Of a DNA stretch of 64,000 nucleotides, positions 1 through 12,300 are shown one piece after another. The notes beneath the pieces are model-generated. The model searched no databases, was not told the origin of the DNA, and saw only the letters and a list, made by a program, of their open reading frames with translations. Source of the DNA: Sipunculus nudus (lineage: Eukaryota > Annelida > Sipuncula > Golfingiida > Sipunculidae); the NCBI GenBank assembly GCA_026874595.1, contig CM049317.1, positions 21,340,882-21,404,881 on the forward strand. The letters are read 5' to 3'. Both the position numbers and the translations under genes were made by a program. Position 1 is the first letter of the stretch. The number at the start of each line of letters is the position of its first letter.

Positions 1-105
1 GGTATCTCCGTGTGTCTCATTGCCTTCCTGAGTATTATAGAATTTATCAACGCGTCCTTACAGTGGTTTGGTGGACGGGTGGGCGTTGAAAACCTTACCT
101 TTCAG
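1..105 (+). CDS. CNT-like transporter, exon A (partial, window edge)
   Basis: Frame 1 codes 35 residues ending VGVENLTFQ, then the donor gtacgt. The hydrophobic stretch LIAFLSIIEFINASLQWFG matches the CNT segment LIAFxALLxFINxxLxWxG. The exon start is outside the window. Confidence 0.85.
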
Positions 106-3100
106 GTACGTATAATAAAATCATTAGGCCAAGAAAAAAGGTAGGGTTCTAAGGCATCGCGAGGGTCAATTTAACCTCTGCATACCAATTTTGAGCTCGA
201 ACCACTTGGACATTTCTTTCAAGAAGATAAAATGATACAATTTTGATAAGATCTCCTTTGTTATGTAGTGCTTTTACCTGTTTAGCAAAACAATTCTGTT
301 ATTATCATGCTTTTCCCCGATCATATGACATTTTTATCGAAACACACAAATAGGTAAAAAAAAATCGCACTCGCGCACTGATTTATTTTAAAAAAGTACT
401 TGAGAACCCAACCTTTTTTTTCCTTACCTGTAACTTTATACTTCGGCCATGAAGGTATTATATATTCCCTCGGTTCGTTGGTTTGTCTGTTAGTCCGAAA
501 AAAATATGAATGGATTTTGATGAAATTTAGTTGATGGTTAGGGTAACACCAGGAGAAGAACCTATTAAATATCATAGGTAATCTGGGTCAACATAATATA
601 TTTTAATTCAAATTATTACATACTACAGTAACATGGGGCGATTTTCTTTTATTTTGGTGGGGGTAGCAGATAATCGTATGACTACACACACATCTAGTTC
701 TCTGTAGTTTTTAATAATTTTAAATCACGTTTTGGAAATTATGTCTGTCAGGGTTTTAATGATACCTCCTCTTCGCAGGGCAAAACTGTTACAGAGCTAG
801 GCTATTTTATGAATTATAAACATGTTCGCACGTAATGGGATCGTCATCGAAATTATCAAGTAAAGAATGTACCCTAATCCTTATTGTTCTTTTTCTGTAA
901 AAAACATAGTATATACTAATCAAAACTCATCACAGACTGTTTAAACATAGTTTACGCAAATCAAAACTGTTCGCACACTGTATAAACAAGAACAAACCGG
1001 TCAGATTCTCGATGACGACCTGGCGTTCCAAGACCAGCTGAGCTAAAAAAAAAGAAACAGGCATGTTTTGCACTATGCGTACAGCGGACATACACGGGTC
1101 TCCTGATTTGTTCAATTTTATTGTCTAATTCAGGAATCAGCTGTCACAACGTCCCGGTCTAAATTAAGGTTGGTAAGAGCAATGGTTACAGAAGACCCGG
1201 GGTACCAGTGTATCGATATATCGGACGTGAAATATCGTATAGGTTACGTCATATACCTTTATATCGATACGTTGACGATATCTGATCACTCGATAGACAG
1301 TCATACATTGTATTATGGTTTTATCGTCACCATATTTGGAATGAAATTTTAAAAGTCCTGCTCAGAAAATAATATTTGAACAAAATCAGATTTCCAAATT
1401 GTTTAAAAAAAAGATTTGATTATCTTAAACTGATAAAGGAAGAATACTGGAATTCATGGCAGTCACCCACAGTATCGTGATAAAAAAATTTCGTTATACA
1501 TCCAAGATGTACATATTACGAATTACATGTGGCCACTTATAGCGCCCGGTGCAAGCTTATTTCTATTGTTAGGCGACAGAAAATTGTTTCTTAACGAAAT
1601 TTTAGCAGATACCATTATATTTCCAGGAGAAAATATATTGTATTCCATAGATACCTAATATACTTTGTAAAAGCATGGACATCTTTAATATATAGTTTGT
1701 ATATTTGTAGAAAATCTGTTCGTACGTTTTGTGGCCGATGGCTTTGATCATGGGCGTGGAGATTGAGGATGCGGGGGAAGTTGCCTCGTTGCTTGGTGCC
1801 AAACTGTTTGTGGATGAGATCATCTGTTACCAGGGACTTGGGGAACACGTGCGCAACGGTACTCTTCATGTAAGCACGCATTTTCTATTTTACTTCTTTG
1901 GTTGGTTCTTTTGCTTGTTAGAAAATATTAAAAAATTACGCACAGATCTTAAAAAAATAGCAACAATAAGGATAAAGAACAAAAACTGATGATAATCCGG
2001 ATCGATTTTATGTGTTTTAGAATAACAGATTTTCACAGCTGCGAGGAGTAATTTGTTTAAGAGCAAAGAGGGAAAGACCTTAGTCATTCAAAAGACCTAG
2101 GAGAATTCATTAGTTACGAATCCATAAGCGCGAAAGCGAACTTGACCGGGGAACAATTAACAGCTTATGTTTCCATATATATATAGACGAAGCAAAACTC
2201 GTGGATGCAGTTACAGTTAAAATCCACTAGTTGCTATCGTATGTTACAGTTGGAAGTTACCTGTTGCAGCTGTATGTTATAGTGATAATCCACTAGTTGT
2301 TTGCGTATGTTACAGTTATAATCCACTAGTTGTTGCCGTATGTTAGAGTTATAATCCACTAGTTGTTGCCGTATGTTAGAGTTATAATCCACTAGTTGTT
2401 GCCGTATGTTACGGTTATAATCCACTAGTTGTTGCCTTATGTTAGAGTTATAATCCACTAGTTGTTGCCGTATGTTAGAGTTATAATCCACTAGTTGTTG
2501 CCGTATGTTACGGTTATAATCCACTAGTTGTTGTCGTATGTTAGAGTTATAATCCACTAGTTGTTGCCGTAAGTTACAGTTATAATCCAGTAATTCGACT
2601 AGTTGCTGTCGTATGTTTCAGTTATAATCCACTAGTTGTTGCCGTATTTTAGAGTTATAATCCACTAGTTGTTGCCGTATGTTACGGTTATAATCCACTA
2701 GTTGTTGTCGTATGTTAGAGTTATAATCCACTAGTTGTTGCCGTATGTTAGAGTTATAATCCACTAGTTGTTGCCGTAATTTACAGTTATAATCCAGTAA
2801 TTCGACTAGTTGCTGTCGTATGTTACAGTTATAATCCACTAGTTGTTGCCGTATTTTAGAGTTATAATCCCCTAGTTGTTGCCGTATGTTACGGTTATAA
2901 TCCACTAGTTGTTGTCGTATGTTAGAGTTATAATCCACTAAATGTTGCCGTAAGTTACAGTTATAATCCAGTAATTCGACTAGTTGCTGTCGTATGTTAC
3001 AGTTATAATCCCCTAGTTGTTGCCGTATGTTACAGTTATAAGCCACTAGTTGCTGTTGTATGTTACGGTTATAATCCATTAGTTGTTGCCGTATGTTACA

Positions 3101-3349
3101 GTTATAATCCACTTGTTGATCCGCGCCTGTATCCACAGGTTGTTGTCGCATGTTACATTTATTATTCTCTAGTTGCTGTCGTATGATACAGTTATAATCC
3201 ACTAGTTGTTGCCGTATGTTACAGTTATAATCCAGTAAATCGACTAGTTGCTGTCGTATATTACAGTTATAAATCACTAGTTGTTGCCGTATGTTACAAT
3301 TATTGTATCCCCAGACAAAGTCGGGGGATACTATGTTTTCATACCGGTC

Positions 3350-3392
<43 letters not shown>

Positions 3393-6300
3393 ATATGAAT
3401 CTTGTTGGCGCGATAACCAAAAAAATATTTCACGGAACTTTACCAAACTTGGTATATGTATAGATATGGGTAAGAGGACGACGCCTATTTAAAATGAGGT
3501 CATGACCTTTACTAGGAGAGTGTCCTTGACCTTGAATAGGTCCAATTTTGGGGAAAATCCCACAAATTCTTTAATATCTCAAGAAATCTTGCATGGATTT
3601 ATCCCAAAATCAAGTTGATGGAAGATCATGGATAGGGTTGTCATGTTCCAGAAACTGGTGGCGCCACCTATTATTCTTTACTTGTTTTCGTGCCGTTTAA
3701 TACCCCCAAAATTGCCACCTTACAGCACTGTGAACATTATAAGTCAAAAACTAATGGACAGATTTCTTTTAAATTATGCAAATACATAGGTATGGGTTAT
3801 GGGATGATGCTTATTTAAATTGGGGTCATGACCTTTCCTATGATAGTGGCCTTGACCTTGAATATTGCCATATATGGTGAAAATCACACACCTCTTATGA
3901 TATCTCCAGTGTTGATAGCCATATGGATTTCAAACATGACTTATGTATGGCCCACCACTAAAGTAAGAACCCTATAGGTTCTAGGGTCATGAGGTCAAAG
4001 GTCAAGGACACTGGACTGGCATTTTAAAAGATACTGTGGATGCATTTTAAGCCAAACTTTCATCCCAGGTCTTCCATCTTGAATATATAGCTCACTTGCC
4101 AATAATGGATGATCCATATAAATTTTGGGGTCACAAGGTCAAAGGTCAAGGCCACAGGAGCTATCTGTCCAAAAATTAGTTTCTGGATGATAATTCCTGC
4201 TTTTATTGATGTAATGATTTCAAAATTGACTCATATATGTCCCATTGAAATAGCAAGACCCAAATTGATTTTGGGGTCATGAGGTCAAAGGTCAAGGTCA
4301 CAGGAAACCTCTTTAAAAAGATTGTGGATGCATTTTCTGCCAAACAATTCATCTTAGATCTTTCATCTTGCACATATAGTTCACCTGTCAAGAGTGGAAG
4401 ACCCCTATCAATTTTGAGGTCACAAGGTCAAAGGTGAAGGTCACAGGAGCCATATGTCCAAAAATTAGTTTCTGGATGATAATTCCTGCTTTTATTGATG
4501 TATGGATTTCAAACTTGACTTATATATGTCCCATTGGAAAAGCAAGACCCAAATTGATTTTGGGGTCATGAGGTCAAAGGTCAAGGTCACAGGACACATC
4601 TTTTTTAAAAAGATGTGAATGCATTTTCAGCCAAACATTTCATCTCAGATCTTTCATCTTGCACATATAGTTCATTGCCAAGAGAGGAAGAACCCTATCA
4701 ATTTTGTGGTCACAAGGTCAAAGATGAAGGTCACAGGAGCCATCTGTCCAAAAATTAGTTTCTGGATGATAATTCCTTCTTTTATTGATGTTTGGATTTC
4801 AAACTTGACTTGTATTTGACCCATTGGAAAAGCAAGACTGGAATTGAATTTGGGGTCATGAGGTCAAAGGTCAAGGTCACAGGAAACCTCTATAAAAAGA
4901 TTGTGGATGCATTTTAAGCCAAACTTTCATCCCAGGTCTTCCATCTTGAATATATAGCTCACTTGCCAATAATGGATGATCCATATAAATTTTGGGGTCA
5001 CAAGGTCAAAGGTCAAGGCCACAGGAGCTATCTGTCCAAAAATTAGTTTCTGGATGATAATTCCTGCTTTTATTGATGTAATGATTTCAAAATTGACTTA
5101 TATATGTCCCATTGAAATAGCAAGACCCAAATTGATTTTGGGGTCATGAGGTCAAAGGTCAAGGTCACAGGAAACCTCTTTTAAAAGATTGTGGATGCAT
5201 TTTCAGCCAAACAATTCATCTCAGATCTTTCCTCTTGCACATATAGTTCACCTGCCAAGAGTGGAAGACCCCTATCAATTTTGAGGTCACAAGGTCAAAG
5301 ATGAAGGTCACAGGAGCCATATGTCCAAAAATTAGTTTATGGATGATAATTCCTGCTTTTATTGATGTATGGATTTCAAACTTGACTTATATATGTCCCA
5401 TTGGAAAAGCAAGACCCAAATTGATTTTGGGGTCATGAGGTCAAAGGTCAAGGTCACATCTTTAAAAAGATGTGGATGCATTTTCAGCCAAACATTTCAT
5501 CTCAGATCTTTCATCTTGCACATATAGTTCACCTGCCAAGAGAGGAAGAACCCTATCAATTTTGAGGTCACAAGATCAAAGGTGAAGGTCACAGGAGCCA
5601 TCTGTCCAAAAATTAGTTTCTGGATGATAATTCCATCTTTTACTGATGTATGGATTTCAAACTTGGCTTTGTTATTGACCCATTAGAAAAGCAAGACCCA
5701 AATTGATTTTGGGGTCATGAGGTCAAAGGTCAAGGTCACAGGAAACCTCTTTTAAAAGATTGTGGATGCATTTTCAGCCAAACAATTCATCTCAGATATT
5801 TCCTCTTGCACATATAGTTCACCTGCCAAGAGTGGAAGACCCCTATCAATTTTGAGGTCACAAGGTCAAAGATGAAGGTCACAGGAGCCATATGTCCAAA
5901 AATTAGTTTCTGGATGATAATTCCTGCTTTTATTGATGTATGGATTTCAAACTTGACTTGTATATGTCCCATTGGAAAAGCAAGACCCAAATTGATTTTG
6001 GGGTAATGAGGTCAAAGGTCAAGGTCACAGGACACATCTTTAAAAAGATGTGGATGCATTTTCAGCCAAACAATTCATCTCATATCTTTCATCTTGCACT
6101 TACAGTTCTCCTGCCAAGAGAGGAAGAACACTATCAGTTTTGAGGTCACAAGGTCAAAGGTGAAGGTCACAGGAGCCATCTTTCCAAAAATAAGTTTCTG
6201 GATGATAATTCCTGCATTATTGATGTATAGATTTCAAACTTGACTTGCATATGTCCCATTGGTAAAGCAAGACCCAAATTGATTTTGGGGTTATGAGATC

Positions 6301-9300
6301 AAAGGTCAAGGTCACAGGACACATCTTTAAAAAGATCAAGGTCACAGGACCAACATCTTCAACAAGATTGTGGATCGTTAGATGGAATAAACAATGAAAA
6401 TGCCAAGTGTCAGTATATGCTGCTAAAAATGGGGGTCTGTTCTTGTAGGAGGGGGGCCTACTATGTCTGGGGATACTCTGGCACCTGCGGTGCCAAGAAA
6501 TGTCTAGTTATCCTTAGATGTTGATAATTCAAGTTTGTTCAAATGGTCTCAGTTCAGTGACTTTTGGCTGAGTTATGGGAAGCTTAACTTAGCCATTTTG
6601 CTGTATTTTCCCATATGAGTTATAAACCTGTAAAAATTTTTTTGACTGACCCTACTGAGGCCAATTTGTTTAATATTTTACAAGAATAATCCCCTGAATA
6701 ATTCTTATAATAATTGTCTTTTATGGTTCCAAAGAATGAATTTTGGCTGAATTATAAAGGTTCAATTGAGTCATTTTACCATATATGTTAGCTGTGTGAA
6801 GCAGATACACAGATACATCTAGATACATCTAGACTGGCACCAGTTTATCAACATTTATTACATCATGCCTCTAGACATTTAGATTTCAGGTTATCTATGG
6901 TTAATATTGACAAGAATGTATTTTAAAAGCTTTTAAAAAATGTAGATTTATGATTTTTAGATATTCCTAATGCCAGGCAATGTTTACAATCAAAGCTATA
7001 CAGCTCTCTGTGGGTATATAAAGATGGCTGTACATGGATTATAAATAATTGGTATTCATAGTCAAATTAATTCAAGATTTTGCCATCAGTGAGATATATC
7101 TGTATTATAATTTTGCATTCAATATGCATCTGTATTAATTTTTAGTAAACCTGTGAACTAATGCGATGGTGTGGTGGGGTTTGTCTTCTGTACGTTTACC
7201 CATACTATTTTGAAAATGATTGGAGCTAGCACCATGAAATTTAATGCAAAAAATTAGCCATCTGAAGATTTTCTTAAATTTTATAGAGAAAAAGCTAAAA
7301 AAACCTATAAAACTACTTCTCCTCCAAAACACTCAAGCCAAATGGTTCAATATTTCACAGAAATAATCTTTTATACCATCTCCCTCAATTTTGTTCAGGA
7401 AGTTAATCTTAGTCATCTGTCCAAAAAATCATACTTAAATGACAGTCTCAGAAACAGCCAGAGCTATCATCACCAAATTTTTTGCCAGTGTTGGTCACAT
7501 GAGTCATATATGAAATTCAGGTATTGGTGGCGCCACCTGAATTGACCTATTTTTGTACGGGGTTCATTGGTCATCTGTACAGTAATCCATAATTTCTCAG
7601 GAATAGCAGGAGCTACCATTCCCAGATTTTATGCAATAATCTGTCACATATCAAATTTTGTGGGATTCAGCTTATTTTTTTGCTATCTGCATTTACTTAG
7701 ATTTTATAAGGAAAAAGCTGACAATATTTTAAAAGTCGTCTTCTTGTAGACGGTCCAGCCAAATTGTTAAATATTTTACTTAAAGGATCCCAGAGGCAAG
7801 CCCTCACAAGTTTGTTCAAATGGTTTGTATTTGATGACTTTTAGTGGAGTTACACAAATTTGAACAGTCATTCAGCCAAGTAGGCATACTGACATAGTAC
7901 TCTCAGAAATGACAGAAGCTAGCATTACCAGGTATTGTGCAAATAGTGGTCACATGACTCATATTTGAAGTTGTAGATTTGGTGGTGCCACCTACATTGA
8001 CCTGTTTTTTATGGGCAAAAAACCTCATAATTTTAGCCTCTTTCAGCTAAATGATGAAACTGTCAAGTTGATTTGTTCAAATTTTTTAAAAGAATTATCC
8101 TAGGACATGGTTCTTTCAATCATATCAGAATATACTGAGTTTGTTGATTTTTGGTTGAGTCGTGATAGGCTTAAGTTGGTCTTATGGCCATTATTATGTC
8201 TTTTTCAAACTGAGGACTGCAATAGTGTTCTTCTACAAAATTATTATTTCAATTATATCTTCTGTAACATTGCACAAAAATTATTCTTAGGTGGCCTTTG
8301 TTCAAGTTTACTAGAATGATTTTTGGCAGAACTATTGGACCTTTAACAATGAAAGTACTGCACCTTTTATTATTCTAGATATTTTGATAAAAAGTTTATG
8401 AATATGTCGGCTTGAAAAAAGAAATTTTAACCAAAGTCTTTCAGTATGTGTAAACACATATACCAGGCCAAGATTGAATCTGTATCTTTAAATAGGTTGA
8501 GAAACTGCCAACTGTTTCAGATTAAGGAACAGATCAAGAGTTCATTCAGTGCAGCCAGATATAGGTTAAGAGTTCAATCAGTGCAGCCAAGCACATGGCA
8601 TGTGATCACCTCATGGGTGACATGTGAACACCTCATGGGCACCATGTGATCACTTCATGGGTGTCAAGCCCCTCATCCTTCATAAGAATGGGAATTCAGG
8701 TAAAAATGAAAGTATATGAATATCAGTGCAAATACTTTCAAAATGTATTCATGAATGCATTCATGAATATATTCTTTAATATTATTTTAATAATCACTTC
8801 AGTTATATTTTATTTTAAAAAATCATACAATTCTCTTATTATTTTTAATAAAAAATTATATTTGGGACAATATTTGTAATTTTTTTTAATAAATAGTTAA
8901 ACTCTTATATTATATGTTCTGCTTATAAGTTATATGGCCAAGTCAAAATCTGTGTGACAATAGCACTCCATTTGTTAATAAAATAAATGAAATCAATCCT
9001 CTTCCCTGTCTCCAAAGGTACTATCAAAATCATACATAAGCTAAACATCAACAACTCATAATACAGCTTATTTTTTTACCACATAAAACCAGCATGTGCC
9101 TCATTTCTAAATCATAATTTTTAATCATATATAACAGCTGAGTGCCATGACCCATAGGTCCCTTGTTTACGAATTGTTTTCTCTATTTTTGAGACCTTTA
9201 AAACTGTGAACATCTGTCAACAGGGCACAAATTGTAAAGACTGGACCTAGAATCTTCATTCCTCACACAGTGAGAGACCTATAAAAAGTCTCCATGGAAA

Positions 9301-12300
9301 CCTGAAATAAGGTCTCTGTTACATATATCCTTTGAGCTGTTGGGCTCCTAATTACCCCAAAGAATAATGGAAAATTTGATAAAAACAAATTGCAACATCT
9401 CAATAACTACAACACTGATGGTCATGATTTTTGGCATACATATTGATCAAGAGGTGTTCCATCAGTTCCTGTAGACTGGTGGTGCCATCTGTATTTTTAG
9501 CTCAGCTGACTATAAGTCATCTGAGCTATAGTCGTGGTCCATTGTCCGTCGTCCGTCCGTCTGTCCGTCCGTCCGTCCGTCCGTCCGTAGATGTGGCACG
9601 TTTTGAAACCGTAAGACCTAGGAATCCAAAATTCGGCATAATGTTAGATGTCCCCAAGATCTCCTACCAAGCCGAAAACTGGGTGTTTGCAACTTCGTTC
9701 CTTTGAGAAATTAAGGAAAAACCTCAATTTTTTATTAAAAACCTATTTTCACACTTCAGGACTGCCTAATATCAAAACCACTCATCTGTTTTACCTCATA
9801 TTTACCATAAATATTCCTCTATATAGTTCCTATGTACATGCCAGAAATTATGTCTGTATTATTTAATTTAAAAAAGTTATGGGCCCAAACATAATGCATT
9901 TTGTAAAAAATCAGAAAAGATATTTGATCACTTAACACAAAAAATGTTAATGCTATGGACCTTTTTTCCAGTAATATAACTTTAATTAATCAAAATTAAA
10001 TTGTATACCCAAAATTAGATGAAAATCTTTAAATTTTTTAAAATATTAATAAAAATAAAAAATTGGTACCTTAAATTTTGCCCAACTTTGACCATGGCAT
10101 GTTTTTTTCCTGTAAGTACTGTGGATTTAATTTTCACAGCATGTTTTTGTTAGTATTTCAACTGTTAACATAAAAAATTTGAAACCAGTTGATCAAAAAC
10201 TGTAGATTTTAATCAAGTTTTCAAGCACCATGTAACATATTGTTTACATCAAGCTAGTGTTATGCAGTTTGCAAGAGCTCAGCTCCCCAGCTTCAGCTCT
10301 CAGTTCCTAAAATTTGGCATACAATTAGATGTCTCCAAAATCCCCTACCAAGCCAAGAATTTGGTCACTAGGACTTAATACCTTCAAGATATTAATGAAA
10401 AACTTCATTTTTCCATTAAAAACCCATTGTTACACTTCAAGACTGCCTAATATCAAAACCACTGATCTGACTTTAATCATATATAATATTTATATTTTTC
10501 TATACATTCTCTATGCACATGCCAGAAATGATGTCAGTATTGCGTAATTGTTTTAAGTTATGGGCCCAAACATAATGCACTTTGTAAAAAATCAAGAAAT
10601 ATATTTACTCCCTTAACAAGAGGATTGCTGAAGCTAGAGATTTTTTGTCAGGGATGTTACATTATTTAATCAAGATTCAATTGAATACCCAAAATTAGTT
10701 CTGAATTTTTCAAATTTTATAAGTTATTAGTATAAATATAAAATTAGTACCTTAAATTTTGCCAAACTTTGACCATGGCATGTTTGTTTCCTGTGAGCAC
10801 TGTTGATATAATTTTCATATCATGCACACATAAAGATTTGAGCTTTTTAGTTTAAAAAGCTGAAAGAAATTGGCCAAAAATTGTAGCTTTTATTAATGTT
10901 TTTATGAGACCAGGTCAGACCTTGGCTCTCTGTAGCACCGCTTGAGTCACCTGTATGTTGACCTTGTTGAACTTTCAGCAAATTATGCATGCTTGAGGCC
11001 AGGCATAAACTGGGGCTCCAGGCAGCTTATTATATAATGGCCAGCCACAGTTGATCCAGGTGTCCAACCCAACATATCTAGTAGTTTTAACCAACAACAT
11101 AACAATAAACAATAAATTAATAAATTTTTATTGGTTTTTAATGATAAATTAAAGAAAAATAGAAAAGGAATTTGTTAGTTGATAATAACAGGAAATTAAC
11201 TTGCAGTTACCGATGATATAAGAATCTTGTATGGATGGATAGAATGTCACATATTCCAAATAACACCATGCAGTCACCTATGGTATTTTTCAGTTCAATT
11301 TTAATGATAAAAAAGTAAATCATATTATTCATTACTAATCATTAGGGATCATATGAAGGAAATTAATGATGGACAAAGATGCAGTTGATAATATTATTAT
11401 CTAGATTCCTACTGTGTCTATAGTTAGTACATTGATGTGAAATTAGTCCAAAATGAATATATTACATTTATTTTTTAATATAAATAAAAGCCATAAAACC
11501 AGGTACTTATGATCATTATTTAAATGTGTGAATTTGGTATATTCTGGATTCTCAACATCATTGTTTGGTGAAAACTGAATAAATACCAGACATGGTGCGA
11601 ATACTTTGCAATTGTATTTAAACACGAATATGAATATGTACTCCATTATAGAATTTCTTTCATAAGAATGGGAATTCAGGTAAAAATGAAAGTATATGAA
11701 TACCAGTGCAAATACTTTCAAAATGTATTAATGAATGCATTCATGAATATATTCTTTAATATTATTTTAAAAATCATTTCAGTTATATTTTTTTTTTTGG
11801 AATAAATCATACTATTCTCTTATTATTGTATCCCCAGACAAAGCGGGGGATACTATGTTTTCATACCGGTCCCGCCGCCCCCGCCCCCGCCGCATATGAA
11901 TCTTGTTGGCGCGATAACCCAAAAAATATTTCACGGAACTTTACCAAACTTGGTATATGTATAGATATGGGTACGAGGACGACGCCTATTTAAAATGAGG
12001 TCATGACCTTTACTAGGAGAGTGTCCTTGACCATGAATAGGTCCAATTTTCGGGAAAATCCCACAAATTCTTTAATATCTCAAGAAATCTTGCATGGATT
12101 TATCCCAAAATCAAGTTGATGGAAGATCATGGATAGGGTTGTCATGTTCCAGAAACTGGTGGCGCCACCAATTATTCTTTACTTGTTTTCGTGCCGTTTA
12201 ATACCCCCAAAATTCCCACCTTACATCATTGTGAGCATTATAAGTCAAAAACTAATGGACAGATTTCTTTTATATTATGCCTATACATAGGTATGGGTTA

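Noticed and set aside
2234-3433. Two long minus-strand open frames (107 and 271 codons) rich in RQQLV repeats
   Set aside because: They are produced by a 33-bp (11-codon) minisatellite read without stops, extended through the CCG tract as poly-Arg. No start context, no splice logic and no family.
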